64,000 nucleotides of DNA from Spirosoma radiotolerans (GTDB lineage Bacteria; Bacteroidota; Bacteroidia; Cytophagales; Spirosomataceae). Under the pieces are notes generated by a model that made no database searches, had not been told where the DNA came from, and saw only the letters and a list, made by a program, of their open reading frames with translations. The DNA lies in NCBI RefSeq assembly GCF_000974425.1, contig NZ_CP010429.1, forward strand, positions 744,001 through 808,000, read 5' to 3'. The translations under genes were made by a program, and so were the position numbers. Positions 43,293-51,751 of the stretch are shown here, one piece after another; within the stretch, counting starts at the first letter, position 1; each line of letters begins with the position of its first letter.

Positions 43293-43468
43293 AGCATCCA
43301 TTCAAAATCACCCGTGGTGGTCAGGGCGAGCCAACTCCACCAGTGCCAACCAAGTTCGCGCAGTTCGATAATAAACGATTGGAGGGTGAACAATATGCCG
43401 CCCGGTTCCTTGCTCGCAGAGAAAATGCTATACAGAAAGAGCGGGCCAAACTAGCCAATCAACAGTAA
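43289..43468 (+). CDS. tandem mini-gene 2, 59 residues
   Basis: Paralogue of 43119-43292: MKHPFKITRGGQGEPTPPVP, then TKFAQFDNKRLEGEQYAARF and ...KERAKLANQQ. About half of the residues are identical to gene 1. Basic and compact, so a nucleic-acid or protein-binding role is possible. A hairpin with 14-bp arms follows at 43481-43514. Confidence 0.72.
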   Translation: MKHPFKITRGGQGEPTPPVPTKFAQFDNKRLEGEQYAARFLARRENAIQKERAKLANQQ

Positions 43469-43480
43469 GCTGGGGTAGTC

Positions 43481-43514
43481 GAGTAGGTAAGGGCATTTCA
43501 GCCCTTGCCTACTC
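43481..43514 (+). terminator. stem-loop after the mini-genes
   Basis: GAGTAGGTAAGGGC (43481-43494) pairs with GCCCTTGCCTACTC (43501-43514), 14 bp with one T-G pair, 6-base loop. No strong T-run. It closes the operon that starts at operator 2. Confidence 0.65.
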
Positions 43515-43614
43515 TGTAATAGATAAGCTGAACCGTAAGTTCGGGCAGGACAAATTACGGCTGGCCTCGCAACACTGTGATCATGAATGGCCTATGCATT
43601 ATCAGGAAAGATAG
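43513..43614 (+). pseudogene. C-terminal remnant of a second umuC-like gene
   Basis: The frame reads ...VIDKLNRKFGQDKLRLASQ... then ...EWPM..., ending at TAG 43612-43614. This matches the C-terminus of the intact UmuC at 48687-49970 (VDKVNKRYGQDKLRMASQ ... EWPM) but differs in many bases, so it is an older, diverged copy and not a recent duplication. Everything upstream of this tail is missing. The nuclease gene overlaps its last 13 bases from the other strand. Confidence 0.75.
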
Positions 43615-44699
43615 GAGGAGAGAGTTTTAGCCAATGCCTCACCGTGGCTGAAGATATCATCTAGGGAGCCAAGTTCGTGCTTAGTCTCCTTTTTGGCCTC
43701 GTCAAACAAAGTGATAAATTTCTTTTGGCCGTTGAAGTTAAGCCGACATATCGGCTTGCGATTGTTATCGTCGAGTAAGACAGCAAAGTATGATTGAGCA
43801 TCACGGTGTACTATACGTTCGGCTGCAACCTGAGGTCTAAGAATAGCCCGAACTATATAAAAGCCTTCCAATTCCTCGGCTGTTGTCACAACTGTTGGCC
43901 CTGCCTTCTCTTCTGACTGACTAGAAGTCGGCTCACTGGCAGGTGTTGGAATTGGCAGCGACAATTCCTCAGCAACTAGGGCCGTTTTAAGCCTATCCGT
44001 TATTTGCTCTGAAATAGTTAGTTGAATTGCTTTTTTAACTAATGGCGTGAAATACTCCAGGGATTTAGCGGTGAATGGCTTATCCTGTTGCAACTTTCCC
44101 TTAACTAGATGCCTAACAAACGTTTCTGAGGGGCTGGCAAATTCCTCTAGCAGCAGTGTTCTAAGTACACCTGTATACTTTAGCTCACTGGCGGTATTTA
44201 AAATGAGGTCAACATCAAAGTAGGGCTTGCTAAACTTCTTTAGTTCTTCGACCTGGTTTTCCCGTAAGTCGAGCATATCGATCTCAAGGAAAGGCTTTGA
44301 GTCCATTTTGTTGGGCTCTTCCAAGTCCGTGTAAAAGCGGTAAATGATACCGTTGGTCAAGATACCGAACCGAGCCTTTGTAACATGGAAATAGCGAAGC
44401 AACTGGTTATCATGTAGCGTCAGAGCCTGTTTCCAATGCTTACACTCAATAAGCAAACAAGGCTCAGGAAGCCCATCGCTTACTTCGCGCATGATAGCGT
44501 AATCCACTTTTTCGCCCTTCTTGGTGCCAATGTCAGAAATAAACTCGGGTACCACCTCAAAGGGGTTGAATACATCATAACCCAGTGCATTGATGAAGGG
44601 CATTATTAGGGCATTCTTAGTGGCCTCCTCGGTTTGAATAGAATCCTTTAAGCGGGATACTCGCTCAGCTAACTGTTTAATTTGGTCTTTGAAATCCAT
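43602..44699 (-). CDS. solitary HsdR-N-type nuclease (PD-(D/E)xK)
   Basis: 365 residues. The N-terminal third is the fold known from type I restriction HsdR N-terminal domains: T23-E24-E25 in QTEEATKNALIMPFINALGY, then D66 (KVDYAIM) and E85-x-K87 (LLIECKHW), the catalytic triad of PD-(D/E)xK nucleases. A Pro/Ser/Glu-rich linker (about 255-275) leads to a C-terminal domain (FYIVRAIL...CRLNFNGQKKFITLF) often found with this nuclease. No methylase, specificity or helicase gene is nearby, so it is not a complete restriction system; a defence or nucleic-acid processing role is plausible. Confidence 0.78.
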   Translation of the reverse strand: MDFKDQIKQLAERVSRLKDSIQTEEATKNALIMPFINALGYDVFNPFEVVPEFISDIGTKKGEKVDYAIMREVSDGLPEPCLLIECKHWKQALTLHDNQLLRYFHVTKARFGILTNGIIYRFYTDLEEPNKMDSKPFLEIDMLDLRENQVEELKKFSKPYFDVDLILNTASELKYTGVLRTLLLEEFASPSETFVRHLVKGKLQQDKPFTAKSLEYFTPLVKKAIQLTISEQITDRLKTALVAEELSLPIPTPASEPTSSQSEEKAGPTVVTTAEELEGFYIVRAILRPQVAAERIVHRDAQSYFAVLLDDNNRKPICRLNFNGQKKFITLFDEAKKETKHELGSLDDIFSHGEALAKTLSSYLS

Positions 44700-44832
44700 G
44701 AAAGAAGATTGTTATGGTGCTTTCGTGCCAAAGGGTGTACATTATAGTAACTACTCGTTAACTAATAGAATGATCGGCTCAATAAAAATCTATGTGTGGG
44801 GCGGCTATGTTCACTTATGGATACAGACGAAA

Positions 44833-44949
44833 GATTTGATGAGGATAATGCGTCACAACCGGCACACCGATCCTAAAGTAACAATGCGCTACCTGCGGAG
44901 CTTAGGCCTGTTGGTGGACACTCGGCTTGATGACGAGCGTAGGATATAA
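44833..44949 (+). pseudogene. C-terminal remnant of a tyrosine recombinase
   Basis: The frame DLMRIMRHNRHTDPKVTMRY... has the spacing of the last two catalytic residues of tyrosine recombinases (His of the second RH, then nine residues to Tyr, as in LGHSDIKMTMRY). The upstream ORF sequence shows no recombinase domain and overlaps the nuclease start. With the umuC tail on the other side, the nuclease gene is bracketed by two truncated genes. Confidence 0.5.
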
Positions 44950-45033
44950 TTGAGTTGATACTAACTTCATCGATGACTATACGATTGGGCGGAAACGGTG
45001 TTATCAACGCATGTGCTCAAAGTAATTGAACGC

Positions 45034-45064
45034 AAAAGCCCGGCCTCATTAAGGCCGAGCTTTT
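45034..45064. terminator. bidirectional terminator
   Basis: AAAAGCCCGGCCT (45034-45046) and AGGCCGAGCTTTT (45052-45064), 13 bp with one mismatch, 5-base loop, A-run left and T-run right. It separates the nuclease region from the minus-strand genes at 45188-46153. Confidence 0.8.
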
Positions 45065-45187
45065 CTATTATCATGGATATAGCTTCTACAATTCAATTGC
45101 GTCAAGGCATCAATTCGATACTAGTTCTGACGCGCTTTTTAAGTTCGTCTAACGCATTTATATTGCCCTGCATAAATTCCATTAAAC

Positions 45188-45394
45188 TTACTTGTGCTTG
45201 GTTATTAAAAAAGTGCAGCTATGAGCATAAGGAGTTGAATCAGTAATCTCTTCAATCACCTCACATAGTGTTTCTCGAATGTTGAGATATGCGTTAAGCA
45301 CATCATCAGTTGGCGTGAGACGGGAGAACGCTTCACCGACCAGCACGAGTGTTGCCATAGGCGATTCAACCGGGCTTCTTTTTATACAAGACAT
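45188..45394 (-). CDS. hypothetical small protein, 68 residues
   Basis: The ATG at 45394 has a good ribosome-binding site (AAAGGAG ending 2 bases before it). The protein is a mixed helical sequence (TDDVLNAYLNIRETLCEVIEE) with two cysteines and no known motif. It follows the Ser-rich exported protein gene by 21 bp on the same strand. Confidence 0.55.
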   Translation of the reverse strand: MSCIKRSPVESPMATLVLVGEAFSRLTPTDDVLNAYLNIRETLCEVIEEITDSTPYAHSCTFLITKHK

Positions 45395-45415
45395 ACTCCT
45401 TTACAATGAATAGAC

Positions 45416-45706
45416 TTAACGGCCGGAAGAGGTGGTAGAAGCCTTGTAACTAGCCTTGCCGGTTTTCATCTTGCGGCTACTACCAGTTTTACTTTTCGAA
45501 CTACCCTGCTCGCTTGACTCCGTGTTCTGTGTTTTGCTGCCAGTTGAACCGCTGGACACAGTAGGGCCCGTAGAGCCATTCTGTGCTGGTGTTGATCCCG
45601 ATGTACCAATGCCGGTGTTGCTACTGCCTGATGCGGTTGATTGAGCTTGTAAACGAAAGCTGATCAGGCTCAGCAGTAAAGCGCTACTTATGATTATCTT
45701 TCTCAT
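45416..45706 (-). CDS. exported Ser/Thr/Gly-rich low-complexity protein
   Basis: 96 residues: signal peptide MRKIIISSALLLSLISFRLQ, then a stretch made almost only of Ser, Gly, Thr, Asn, Gln and a basic tail (KSKTGSSRKMKTGKASYKAS). Such small secreted proteins are frequent in Bacteroidota; role unknown. Confidence 0.6.
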   Translation of the reverse strand: MRKIIISSALLLSLISFRLQAQSTASGSSNTGIGTSGSTPAQNGSTGPTVSSGSTGSKTQNTESSEQGSSKSKTGSSRKMKTGKASYKASTTSSGR

Positions 45707-45742
45707 CGCGTTAAGTTGGTTTAGACTCTTCAGGTAGTTAAA

Positions 45743-46153
45743 CTAGTTATTGCTCCCAGCGGTTACATGTGCACTTACTTGCAAGATCGTTGCCTTTAGC
45801 TCATCCAAACTCGATGGCTTCTGCAAATGGGCTGCCGCTCCTAGCCGCACGGAGGCTTCCCGCTGTTGGTCATCTACCTCGGCCGACAACATAATCAGAC
45901 AGGCCCGTTGACAACTGGGATGGAGCAGTAAGGTACTCAGCCATTTCATTTCCTCTCCATCGGGTATCACGCCATCCATCACTAAAGCCACCGGCGTATC
46001 CTTGCCCAGGGAGGTTGCTGAGAGATACGCACTAATGGAGTTAAACCAGTAAAGTTCCAGGTGCTGGGCCCATGAGAGAAAGCCATGTTGCCAGAATATG
46101 TAGTCATCTTCATCGGCATCCAGCAGGGCAACCCAAGGCTTTATCGTATCCAT
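45743..46153 (-). CDS. single-domain receiver (CheY-like) protein
   Basis: 136 residues from the ATG at 46153; the frame is open to 46249 but the receiver fold starts here. Acidic cluster in VALLDADEDDYIFWQ, probable phospho-acceptor Asp in ALVMDGVIPDGEE, then IMLSAEVDD and the conserved lysine in LQKPSSLDEL. No output domain. It is divergent from a second receiver protein at 46368; the 214-bp gap is their shared control region. Confidence 0.75.
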   Translation of the reverse strand: MDTIKPWVALLDADEDDYIFWQHGFLSWAQHLELYWFNSISAYLSATSLGKDTPVALVMDGVIPDGEEMKWLSTLLLHPSCQRACLIMLSAEVDDQQREASVRLGAAAHLQKPSSLDELKATILQVSAHVTAGSNN

Positions 46154-46367
46154 AAGCGGTATTATGTTTTGTGGTGTAAAACAGCTACTTAGGATAAGCG
46201 CATTCGGAAGTCCTTTGTTCAGTGAACTAGTTAGTCGATTAAGTAACAAACAAAGCGCATGCTACCGGAGTTCACCGTACTATTGTCTGTTGAATAGCTG
46301 GCAGACTGATTGTATAAAAGGCTATTGAGATGTCCCTTTTTATCCATTGTAACCTTCAGCCTTACTG

Positions 46368-46781
46368 ATGACCAAAAACTCCTACACCTGCGTCTTTGTG
46401 GCCGATGATGATGAGGATGACCGCTACTTGCTGAATAGTGCTTTCGCTAAGAATAGCCCCCAATGCCAGCTCGCCTTTGCTCACGATGGGCTGGCCTTAT
46501 TAGAAGCCCTGGAACAAAGCGGATCGACACCTGAATTGATTATTCTGGATTTAAATATGCCCCGGCTTAACGGATTTGAGGCACTGAAACAACTTCGGGA
46601 ACACCCACTTTACCAGTGTACGCCTATTGTTATTCTAACCACATCTGATGAGGAGCAGGATCGACAACGAGCACAGGTACTTGGTGCCAGCGAGTTTATT
46701 ACTAAGCCGATGAATGGAACATTATTGAGTCAATTAGTCATCAGGCTGCGGGAGGAGTGGCTGGTGGGCCGATGCTGTTAG
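46368..46781 (+). CDS. single-domain response regulator (Rcp1-like)
   Basis: 137 residues. Acidic pocket FVADDDEDDRYLLNSAF, phospho-acceptor in LIILDLNMPRLNGFEAL, TTSDEEQD and the lysine in FITKPMNG. The long loop and lack of output domain resemble regulators used by phytochrome-like kinases. Encoded divergently from a second receiver; no kinase gene is on the element, so it would answer to host kinases. Confidence 0.88.
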   Translation: MTKNSYTCVFVADDDEDDRYLLNSAFAKNSPQCQLAFAHDGLALLEALEQSGSTPELIILDLNMPRLNGFEALKQLREHPLYQCTPIVILTTSDEEQDRQRAQVLGASEFITKPMNGTLLSQLVIRLREEWLVGRCC

Positions 46782-46832
46782 ACTTTGGCCGTCACTTTAG
46801 TCAGTCATGCGTTTAACCTATGTAAACGGAAT

Positions 46833-46865
46833 TGCCCAGCTCCCTGAGTTGGGCACTTTTGTTTT
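46833..46865 (+). terminator. intrinsic terminator after the response regulator
   Basis: TGCCCAGCT (46833-46841) / AGTTGGGCA (46847-46855), 9-bp stem with one G-U, followed by CTTTTGTTTT. About 350 bp of unassigned DNA follow to the LytTR gene. Confidence 0.75.
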
Positions 46866-47245
46866 GTAGCGGCCAATCTGGAGATGCGAAAACCGCCTAT
46901 TAGTCAATTCTCGGGTGCGAATAGTATGAAAAGTTCTATACTGTTTCGAGCTAAGCTAAACTTCCTCATCTGCCTTTTTATGAATTTTATCCGCTGGGCA
47001 GGGTAGTGTCAGAAAGCACGTTTTGAAAAAGGGAGTATAGGGGGCTTACTGCGAATCGGAAAGCGTCTTATCAATCGCTGTGGGACTCAATCAATGGGAA
47101 AGGTTCATGGGCTGAAAATCCATACGCATGGGTGTACGAGTTTAAGCTTATCAATAAACCAGTTGCGTAAGCAATTCTCCTCATCGCCCTTGACCAAAAT
47201 TCAATAATTTGACATAAATTGGTCGAGAGCCACATCCACTACACT
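46866..47245. other. intergenic stretch
   Basis: 380 bp after the terminator and before the LytTR gene. No gene or strong hairpin found; presumably carries the LytTR promoter. Confidence 0.4.
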
Positions 47246-47605
47246 ATGAGTATTATCAAACTTGTTGGTCATAAAGCACCTATCCCCGTCATCCAGATCC
47301 TATACGTGCTGGGTGACGGAAACTACTCCAATGTCTACCTGACTGGCGGCAAACGAGTCTTAGCTACCATGACGCTGAAAGATGTCGAGGTTCAATCAAC
47401 AACGCTGCTGCGCATCAATAAAGGTACGCTGGTCAATCAACACTTTATTGCAGCCCTTGGTCCGACCAGATCGGCTAGACATCGCATCAGCCTAGTCTGC
47501 ATGACCGATGGGACCGAACTGTCCGTTTCCCGTCGACGCTGGAAAGTATTACTGGAGACGAAATCAGATGATCAGGTCATACTTAAAACAGCCAGACCCC
47601 AATAA
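47246..47605 (+). CDS. stand-alone LytTR DNA-binding protein
   Basis: 119 residues from the ATG at 47246 (MSIIKLVGHK). The whole protein is a LytTR domain: VIQILYVLGDGNYSNVYLTG, TLKDVEVQ, LLRINKGTLVNQHFIAAL and a final VSRRRWKVLLE. It has no receiver, so it is not switched by phosphorylation of its own chain; one of the single receivers nearby could act with it (inference). A short inverted repeat spans its stop codon (47588-47616). Confidence 0.82.
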   Translation: MSIIKLVGHKAPIPVIQILYVLGDGNYSNVYLTGGKRVLATMTLKDVEVQSTTLLRINKGTLVNQHFIAALGPTRSARHRISLVCMTDGTELSVSRRRWKVLLETKSDDQVILKTARPQ

Positions 47606-47878
47606 GATCTGGCTGTAGTTGACATGCATTATTATATTAACTCAATGGAATCGCTAAATAAAAGAGACTAGTCTCTAGTGCCAACAATATTTAGAATATG
47701 GCAAAAAACAACCGCCATCCAGAGGAGGGCGGCTGAGTACGATAATAATTCCTTCAAACAGGATTGATGTCTTAACCCCCTGCGGTTCAATTCGCTTTAA
47801 TTAAAAGTTTATAGTGAGGAAGTGGATAAAAGAAACATCCTAGTTTGCATGAAACTTACTCATCAGTACTTTACCCAT
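47606..47878. other. intergenic stretch with small hairpins
   Basis: Contains the hairpin CCGCC...GGCGG (about 47712-47733). Otherwise no gene seen between the LytTR gene and the minus-strand small gene. Confidence 0.4.
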
Positions 47879-48070
47879 TCACACAGCGCCATCTGCTATC
47901 TTCTTGACCAGTTCGCTCGATACAATTGCCACTGTGCCGGCATCCGCTCTAATTTTAAGTTTGCCCGACTCGGTCCAGGTTAACACGGTGCCTGCATAGT
48001 AGCCACGTTCGTAACCTTTTAGAACTTGCGTAACCCGTACCCGATCACCCGGGGAAATGACCATTTTCAT
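47879..48070 (-). CDS. small SH3/KOW-like protein, 63 residues
   Basis: From the ATG at 48070 (MKMVISPGDRVRV); the frame is open to 48103. The order GDRVRVTQVLKG, YYAGTVLTW, GKLKIRADAG, VAIVSSELVKKI suggests a small beta-barrel of KOW/SH3 type, often in phage proteins that bind nucleic acid or partners. Divergent from umuD with 101 bp between. Function unknown. Confidence 0.55.
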   Translation of the reverse strand: MKMVISPGDRVRVTQVLKGYERGYYAGTVLTWTESGKLKIRADAGTVAIVSSELVKKIADGAV

Positions 48071-48171
48071 ACTCAATCCATGTTTGCATAAAGCGCATTT
48101 CAATATACCATAGTTGCAACATATATAATAATTGTATTATATAGCAGTTTGTTACATTTAAACACCGCCAT

Positions 48172-48642
48172 ATGATTGACTGGATTGACTACATACCTCC
48201 TGAAAATATATTCCTGACCGACCCGACAAGGCGCAAAGAACTACCTTTCTTCGATGCAGCCGTGCAGGCAGGCTTCCCCAATCCGGCCGACAATTACATA
48301 CGCCAGCGGCTGAACTTACAGGACCTCTGTGTGCTGCACCCTGACAATACGTATTTCGTTAAAGCTACCGGAGAGAGTATGCTGGGTGATTACATTTTTC
48401 CAGGCTCCATTCTGGTGGTTGACTCGACCAGGCCAATTGAAACGGGCATGGTCATTGTTATCTGGGTCAACGAGGGCTGGTGCGTCAAACGCTACATTGA
48501 TAAAAGCCCGATGATTATGTTGGAATCAAGTAATGAGAACTATGCCCCTATGTATCTGCACCCGGATCGGGACAAAGTTGCTGTGCTTGGCGAAGTCACT
48601 TACATCATCTCAAAACCACCCCGGTATGCCCGCTATCGCTAA
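48172..48642 (+). CDS. umuD: UmuD-like S24 peptidase
   Basis: 156 residues. Self-cleavage site A33-G34 in VQAGFPNP, catalytic S69 in GESMLGDYIF and K106 in CVKRY, the Ser-Lys dyad of UmuD/LexA proteins. No DNA-binding domain, so it is UmuD and not a repressor. RecA filaments should trigger cleavage to UmuD', which joins UmuC. It lies 44 bp before umuC. The presence on the element gives the host DNA-damage-induced mutagenic repair. Confidence 0.9.
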   Translation: MIDWIDYIPPENIFLTDPTRRKELPFFDAAVQAGFPNPADNYIRQRLNLQDLCVLHPDNTYFVKATGESMLGDYIFPGSILVVDSTRPIETGMVIVIWVNEGWCVKRYIDKSPMIMLESSNENYAPMYLHPDRDKVAVLGEVTYIISKPPRYARYR

Positions 48643-48686
48643 GATTATTTGTAATCGAGATCGGTATAAGAATAAATGCTTTCTTT

Positions 48687-49970
48687 ATGTACGCCCTCAT
48701 TGACGCCAATAGTTTTTACGCCAGCTGTCATCAGATATTCAGGCCCGAGCTGGAAGGTAAGCCTGTGATTGTGCTATCTAACCGGGATGGCAATGTGGTG
48801 GCTCGAAGTGCTGAGGCTAAAGCGTTAGGCATCAAGATGGGGCAACTCTTTTTTGAGACAAGAGAACTTGTTGATGAGCATGGGGTGGTTGTCTTCTCTT
48901 CCAACTACGAGCTATATGGCGATATCTCGGCCCGGTTAATGAGCCTGCTCACGCAGTTTGCGCCCGATGTAGAGGTATATTCAATTGACGAAGCTTTTCT
49001 TCAGCTAGAAGAGTACACTGGCATTTACCCGACATATCGAGGACTTGGTGAGACAATCCGAGCGTCCATAAAGCAGTGGCTGCGGCTCCCGGTGGGCGTT
49101 GGTATCGGACCCACTAAAACTCTGGCCAAGGTGGCTAATCGCCTGGCCAAGACAAAGCCAGAGTTCAATGGCGTTTGTGTGCTGGATACAAAAGAGGCAA
49201 TTGACGAGGCACTGTGGGGCTTTCCTATTGATGATTTGTGGGGCGTAGGTGGCCGCTCAGCCAGTAAGTTGAAGAAACAAGGCATCCGCACGGCCTATCA
49301 GCTGCGGGAGGTCAATGATGATTGGATCGGGCGTGTGATGACTGTCAATGGGCTGCGGCTGGTTCATGAGCTACGAGGACTGCCCTGCAAACTATTGGAG
49401 GTAAACCCACCAGCGCGTAAGGCGATTTGCACCGAGCCAGGCTTTGGCAAAGTGATTCCTGATCTGGATAACATCACCGATGCGTTAACCTCTCATTTAT
49501 CCCGAATCTGCGAGAAACTGCGCAAACAGGAATCGCTTTGTGGTGCGGTTACGGTATGGCTGCGCACTAACCCGCACCGGAGAACGCCCGGCAACTATAT
49601 GCCCGTCAAACAGTACAGCAATAGTGTCACAGTGCGGCTTCCTCATCCAACCAGTTCCACGTTGGAGATCATCAAATATGCTGAATCCGGCTTGAAGGCA
49701 ATCTTCAAGTTTGGCTACAACTACCAGCGGGTAGGTATCATGCTCACGGACCTGGTGCCAGCCGACTATCGTCAGGTGGGTGTATTTACAAAAGGACCGG
49801 ATGAGCGGCTCATCAGACTCTCGGCTGTCGTGGACAAGGTCAATAAGCGTTATGGTCAGGATAAGCTACGGATGGCATCACAGATATCTAATCCTGAATG
49901 GCCAATGAAGCCATCGTATCTGTCACCCCGATACACGACACGATGGGTGGATATTCTCACGGTCAAATGA
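48687..49970 (+). CDS. umuC: UmuC-like translesion DNA polymerase (Y family)
   Basis: 427 residues. Y-family catalytic residues: first Asp in YALIDANSFYASC, the SIDEAFLQL motif near 98-106, fingers residues and FSSNYELYGDIS; helix-hairpin-helix GVGGRSASKLKKQGI; C-terminal little-finger region with the typical DKVNKRYGQDKLRMASQ ... EWPMKPSYLSPRYTT end. With UmuD' it forms DNA polymerase V. A tail of a diverged second copy lies at 43513-43614. Confidence 0.93.
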   Translation: MYALIDANSFYASCHQIFRPELEGKPVIVLSNRDGNVVARSAEAKALGIKMGQLFFETRELVDEHGVVVFSSNYELYGDISARLMSLLTQFAPDVEVYSIDEAFLQLEEYTGIYPTYRGLGETIRASIKQWLRLPVGVGIGPTKTLAKVANRLAKTKPEFNGVCVLDTKEAIDEALWGFPIDDLWGVGGRSASKLKKQGIRTAYQLREVNDDWIGRVMTVNGLRLVHELRGLPCKLLEVNPPARKAICTEPGFGKVIPDLDNITDALTSHLSRICEKLRKQESLCGAVTVWLRTNPHRRTPGNYMPVKQYSNSVTVRLPHPTSSTLEIIKYAESGLKAIFKFGYNYQRVGIMLTDLVPADYRQVGVFTKGPDERLIRLSAVVDKVNKRYGQDKLRMASQISNPEWPMKPSYLSPRYTTRWVDILTVK

Positions 49971-50262
49971 TTGTTTCAGGTAAAAATTTAAATGAGCATA
50001 CACCTTCTGTTGTCGATATACTCGCAACTTGCATTATTACGCTGGTCACAAAGGTTTACTCAGACTCATGCATCACAATCGACATAGTGACCCTTTGACG
50101 ACAAGAATCTATCTCCGCTTCATGAAGGCTTATTATATTGTCGAACAATACATATTATTGAATAGGTAATCGATAAGTGGGAAGAAAAGAACATGTATGT
50201 ATGCTCTCATGGATTATAATTACTCACTCAAATAGGAAATAAAAATGATATCTAAGAGAGAA
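49971..50262. other. gap between umuC and the HEPN gene
   Basis: 292 bp between two converging genes. No gene, hairpin or repeat recognised; base composition shifts to low GC here. Confidence 0.4.
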
Positions 50263-51711
50263 TTAACTTACCTCTAAACGTATAAAGCTATCAGCCGCTT
50301 GTTGCATAGGTATACCTAAATCATTGAGCAATAGTAGTAACATTATTTTCTTGACTTTTCGTGCTAGCAAAACTAATTGATCTATTGTCAGCTCTTCACC
50401 TTGATAAATTTCAATAGATTTTTCATCGTAATGAGTATAATAGTTTCTATAATCTACGATTTTGTTGATTAATGACTTACTATCTGGAAATAATTTTTCG
50501 TAACTCTCAGCCTCTATCTTTTGCTTTATTTGCTCTAAGGCTAACTTAATTTTTCGCCTCAATGATAAAGAGTCAGCATAAGTGACAGCACTTAATAGCT
50601 TTTCTAACATGTTGTTAAAGCGCTCAACATTTTCACCTGATGCTATTTCTGTATTAAAGTTATTTAAAAAATCATTAGCAGATATTTTATCTTTGATGGC
50701 CTTTTTTAGATTTTTTTTCTCTATATCACTGTATAATTTTTTGTCCGTATCTATACCACAGAAAACCTCGAGCGATCTAGCTACTTCTAAAAAGGTTTCC
50801 TCTGAAAAACGGTGAAAATCTTTTGACGCAATCCAAGCTACATAATCTAAATCATTAGATAGATGATACGAAGCCCATTTGTTTAAAATGTCATTTAATG
50901 GCGTTTTTAGCAACGCATAAAGTGTTCGCATCCTAACGCCAGTAGGCGCATTATTTGGAAACCCGTCAATTGTATTCTTGTAGTATAAAGTAGAGGTGTT
51001 TTTTGGCGTTATGTCAAGACTATTTGTAATAGAGTATGATGTTATAAATGATGGTTGACCGAATAAAGTAGTGAGTAACCGCCTGTAGTGTTCAACCCAT
51101 TTTAATAAGTCATGTATATTCGCACCTGGTTCCTTAAATATAAAATTTGTATAATAGACTTCTTTCAAAGAATAACCCGTATAAGTTCTCGAGTCTCCAG
51201 GTTGGTAACCAAAATCGATCTGAATTTTAAATAGGTTCTGTATGTCAAACTTCAAACTTTCAGGTTGATTATATTCCATTGTTACTCCTGTAAACTTTAC
51301 TCCATCATCTTTAAATGACTTGGTTACGCCGGTAATTGCAAGCCATGGACCCAAGCCTTCGTATACTACAGTAGCCGTTAAAAATTGTAATGAGTGCTTG
51401 TCAGCGTAGTCTAAATTGTCAATAATTAGATTGGGAAGAATGGTAATTTTAACTCCTGATGAAACGCTATAATTTCTAATTAGCGAATTAATTAGTGTTA
51501 TACCTTTTCCAGTTGAATATTCATACCCTTTTATAATTGGGATTAGAGTTGATTGATCAAGCAAAAAGAATTCATCCCAATGAGCACCTTCTTTTGCTAT
51601 TTTTAATTCACCTCCGCTTTTTAGAGAATAAGTTAAAACTCCATGAAAAATCCTTTCCTCTTCACCGAAATTGATTGTCCACTTGCCAATCCACTCACGA
51701 TTTTCAGTCAT
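50263..51711 (-). CDS. ApeA-like HEPN protein, probable anti-phage defence
   Basis: 482 residues from the ATG at 51711 (MTENREWIGKW). The N-terminus IGKWTINFGEEERIFHGVLT...GGELKI resembles the ApeA N-terminal domain, which opens with a GxW...HGxL pattern. The C-terminal domain carries RNYYTH (R422, H427), an Rx4H motif of HEPN ribonucleases, in helices typical of that fold. ApeA is a known phage-defence protein that is thought to act by RNA cleavage. GC is far below the chromosome's. A five-helix membrane protein is encoded 40 bp upstream, so the two form an operon. Confidence 0.75.
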   Translation of the reverse strand: MTENREWIGKWTINFGEEERIFHGVLTYSLKSGGELKIAKEGAHWDEFFLLDQSTLIPIIKGYEYSTGKGITLINSLIRNYSVSSGVKITILPNLIIDNLDYADKHSLQFLTATVVYEGLGPWLAITGVTKSFKDDGVKFTGVTMEYNQPESLKFDIQNLFKIQIDFGYQPGDSRTYTGYSLKEVYYTNFIFKEPGANIHDLLKWVEHYRRLLTTLFGQPSFITSYSITNSLDITPKNTSTLYYKNTIDGFPNNAPTGVRMRTLYALLKTPLNDILNKWASYHLSNDLDYVAWIASKDFHRFSEETFLEVARSLEVFCGIDTDKKLYSDIEKKNLKKAIKDKISANDFLNNFNTEIASGENVERFNNMLEKLLSAVTYADSLSLRRKIKLALEQIKQKIEAESYEKLFPDSKSLINKIVDYRNYYTHYDEKSIEIYQGEELTIDQLVLLARKVKKIMLLLLLNDLGIPMQQAADSFIRLEVS

Positions 51712-51751
51712 AATTAAGATCAAAAAATACTTTACTCAACAGTTAGAAAAT

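Noticed and set aside
43481-43514. A CRISPR-like repeat in the mini-gene region
   Set aside because: The two similar blocks at 43119 and 43289 are coding paralogues, not short repeats with spacers; no array was seen anywhere in the window.
43602-44699. A complete type I restriction-modification system
   Set aside because: No HsdM, HsdS or helicase part of HsdR is encoded nearby; only the nuclease-type domain is present.
44998-45246. A plus-strand gene of 82 codons
   Set aside because: It runs through a strong bidirectional terminator at 45034-45064 and has no protein character.
48172-48642. A LexA/CI-type repressor for the element
   Set aside because: The protein lacks a DNA-binding domain and precedes umuC; it is UmuD. 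The likely repressor is the XRE protein at 41908.
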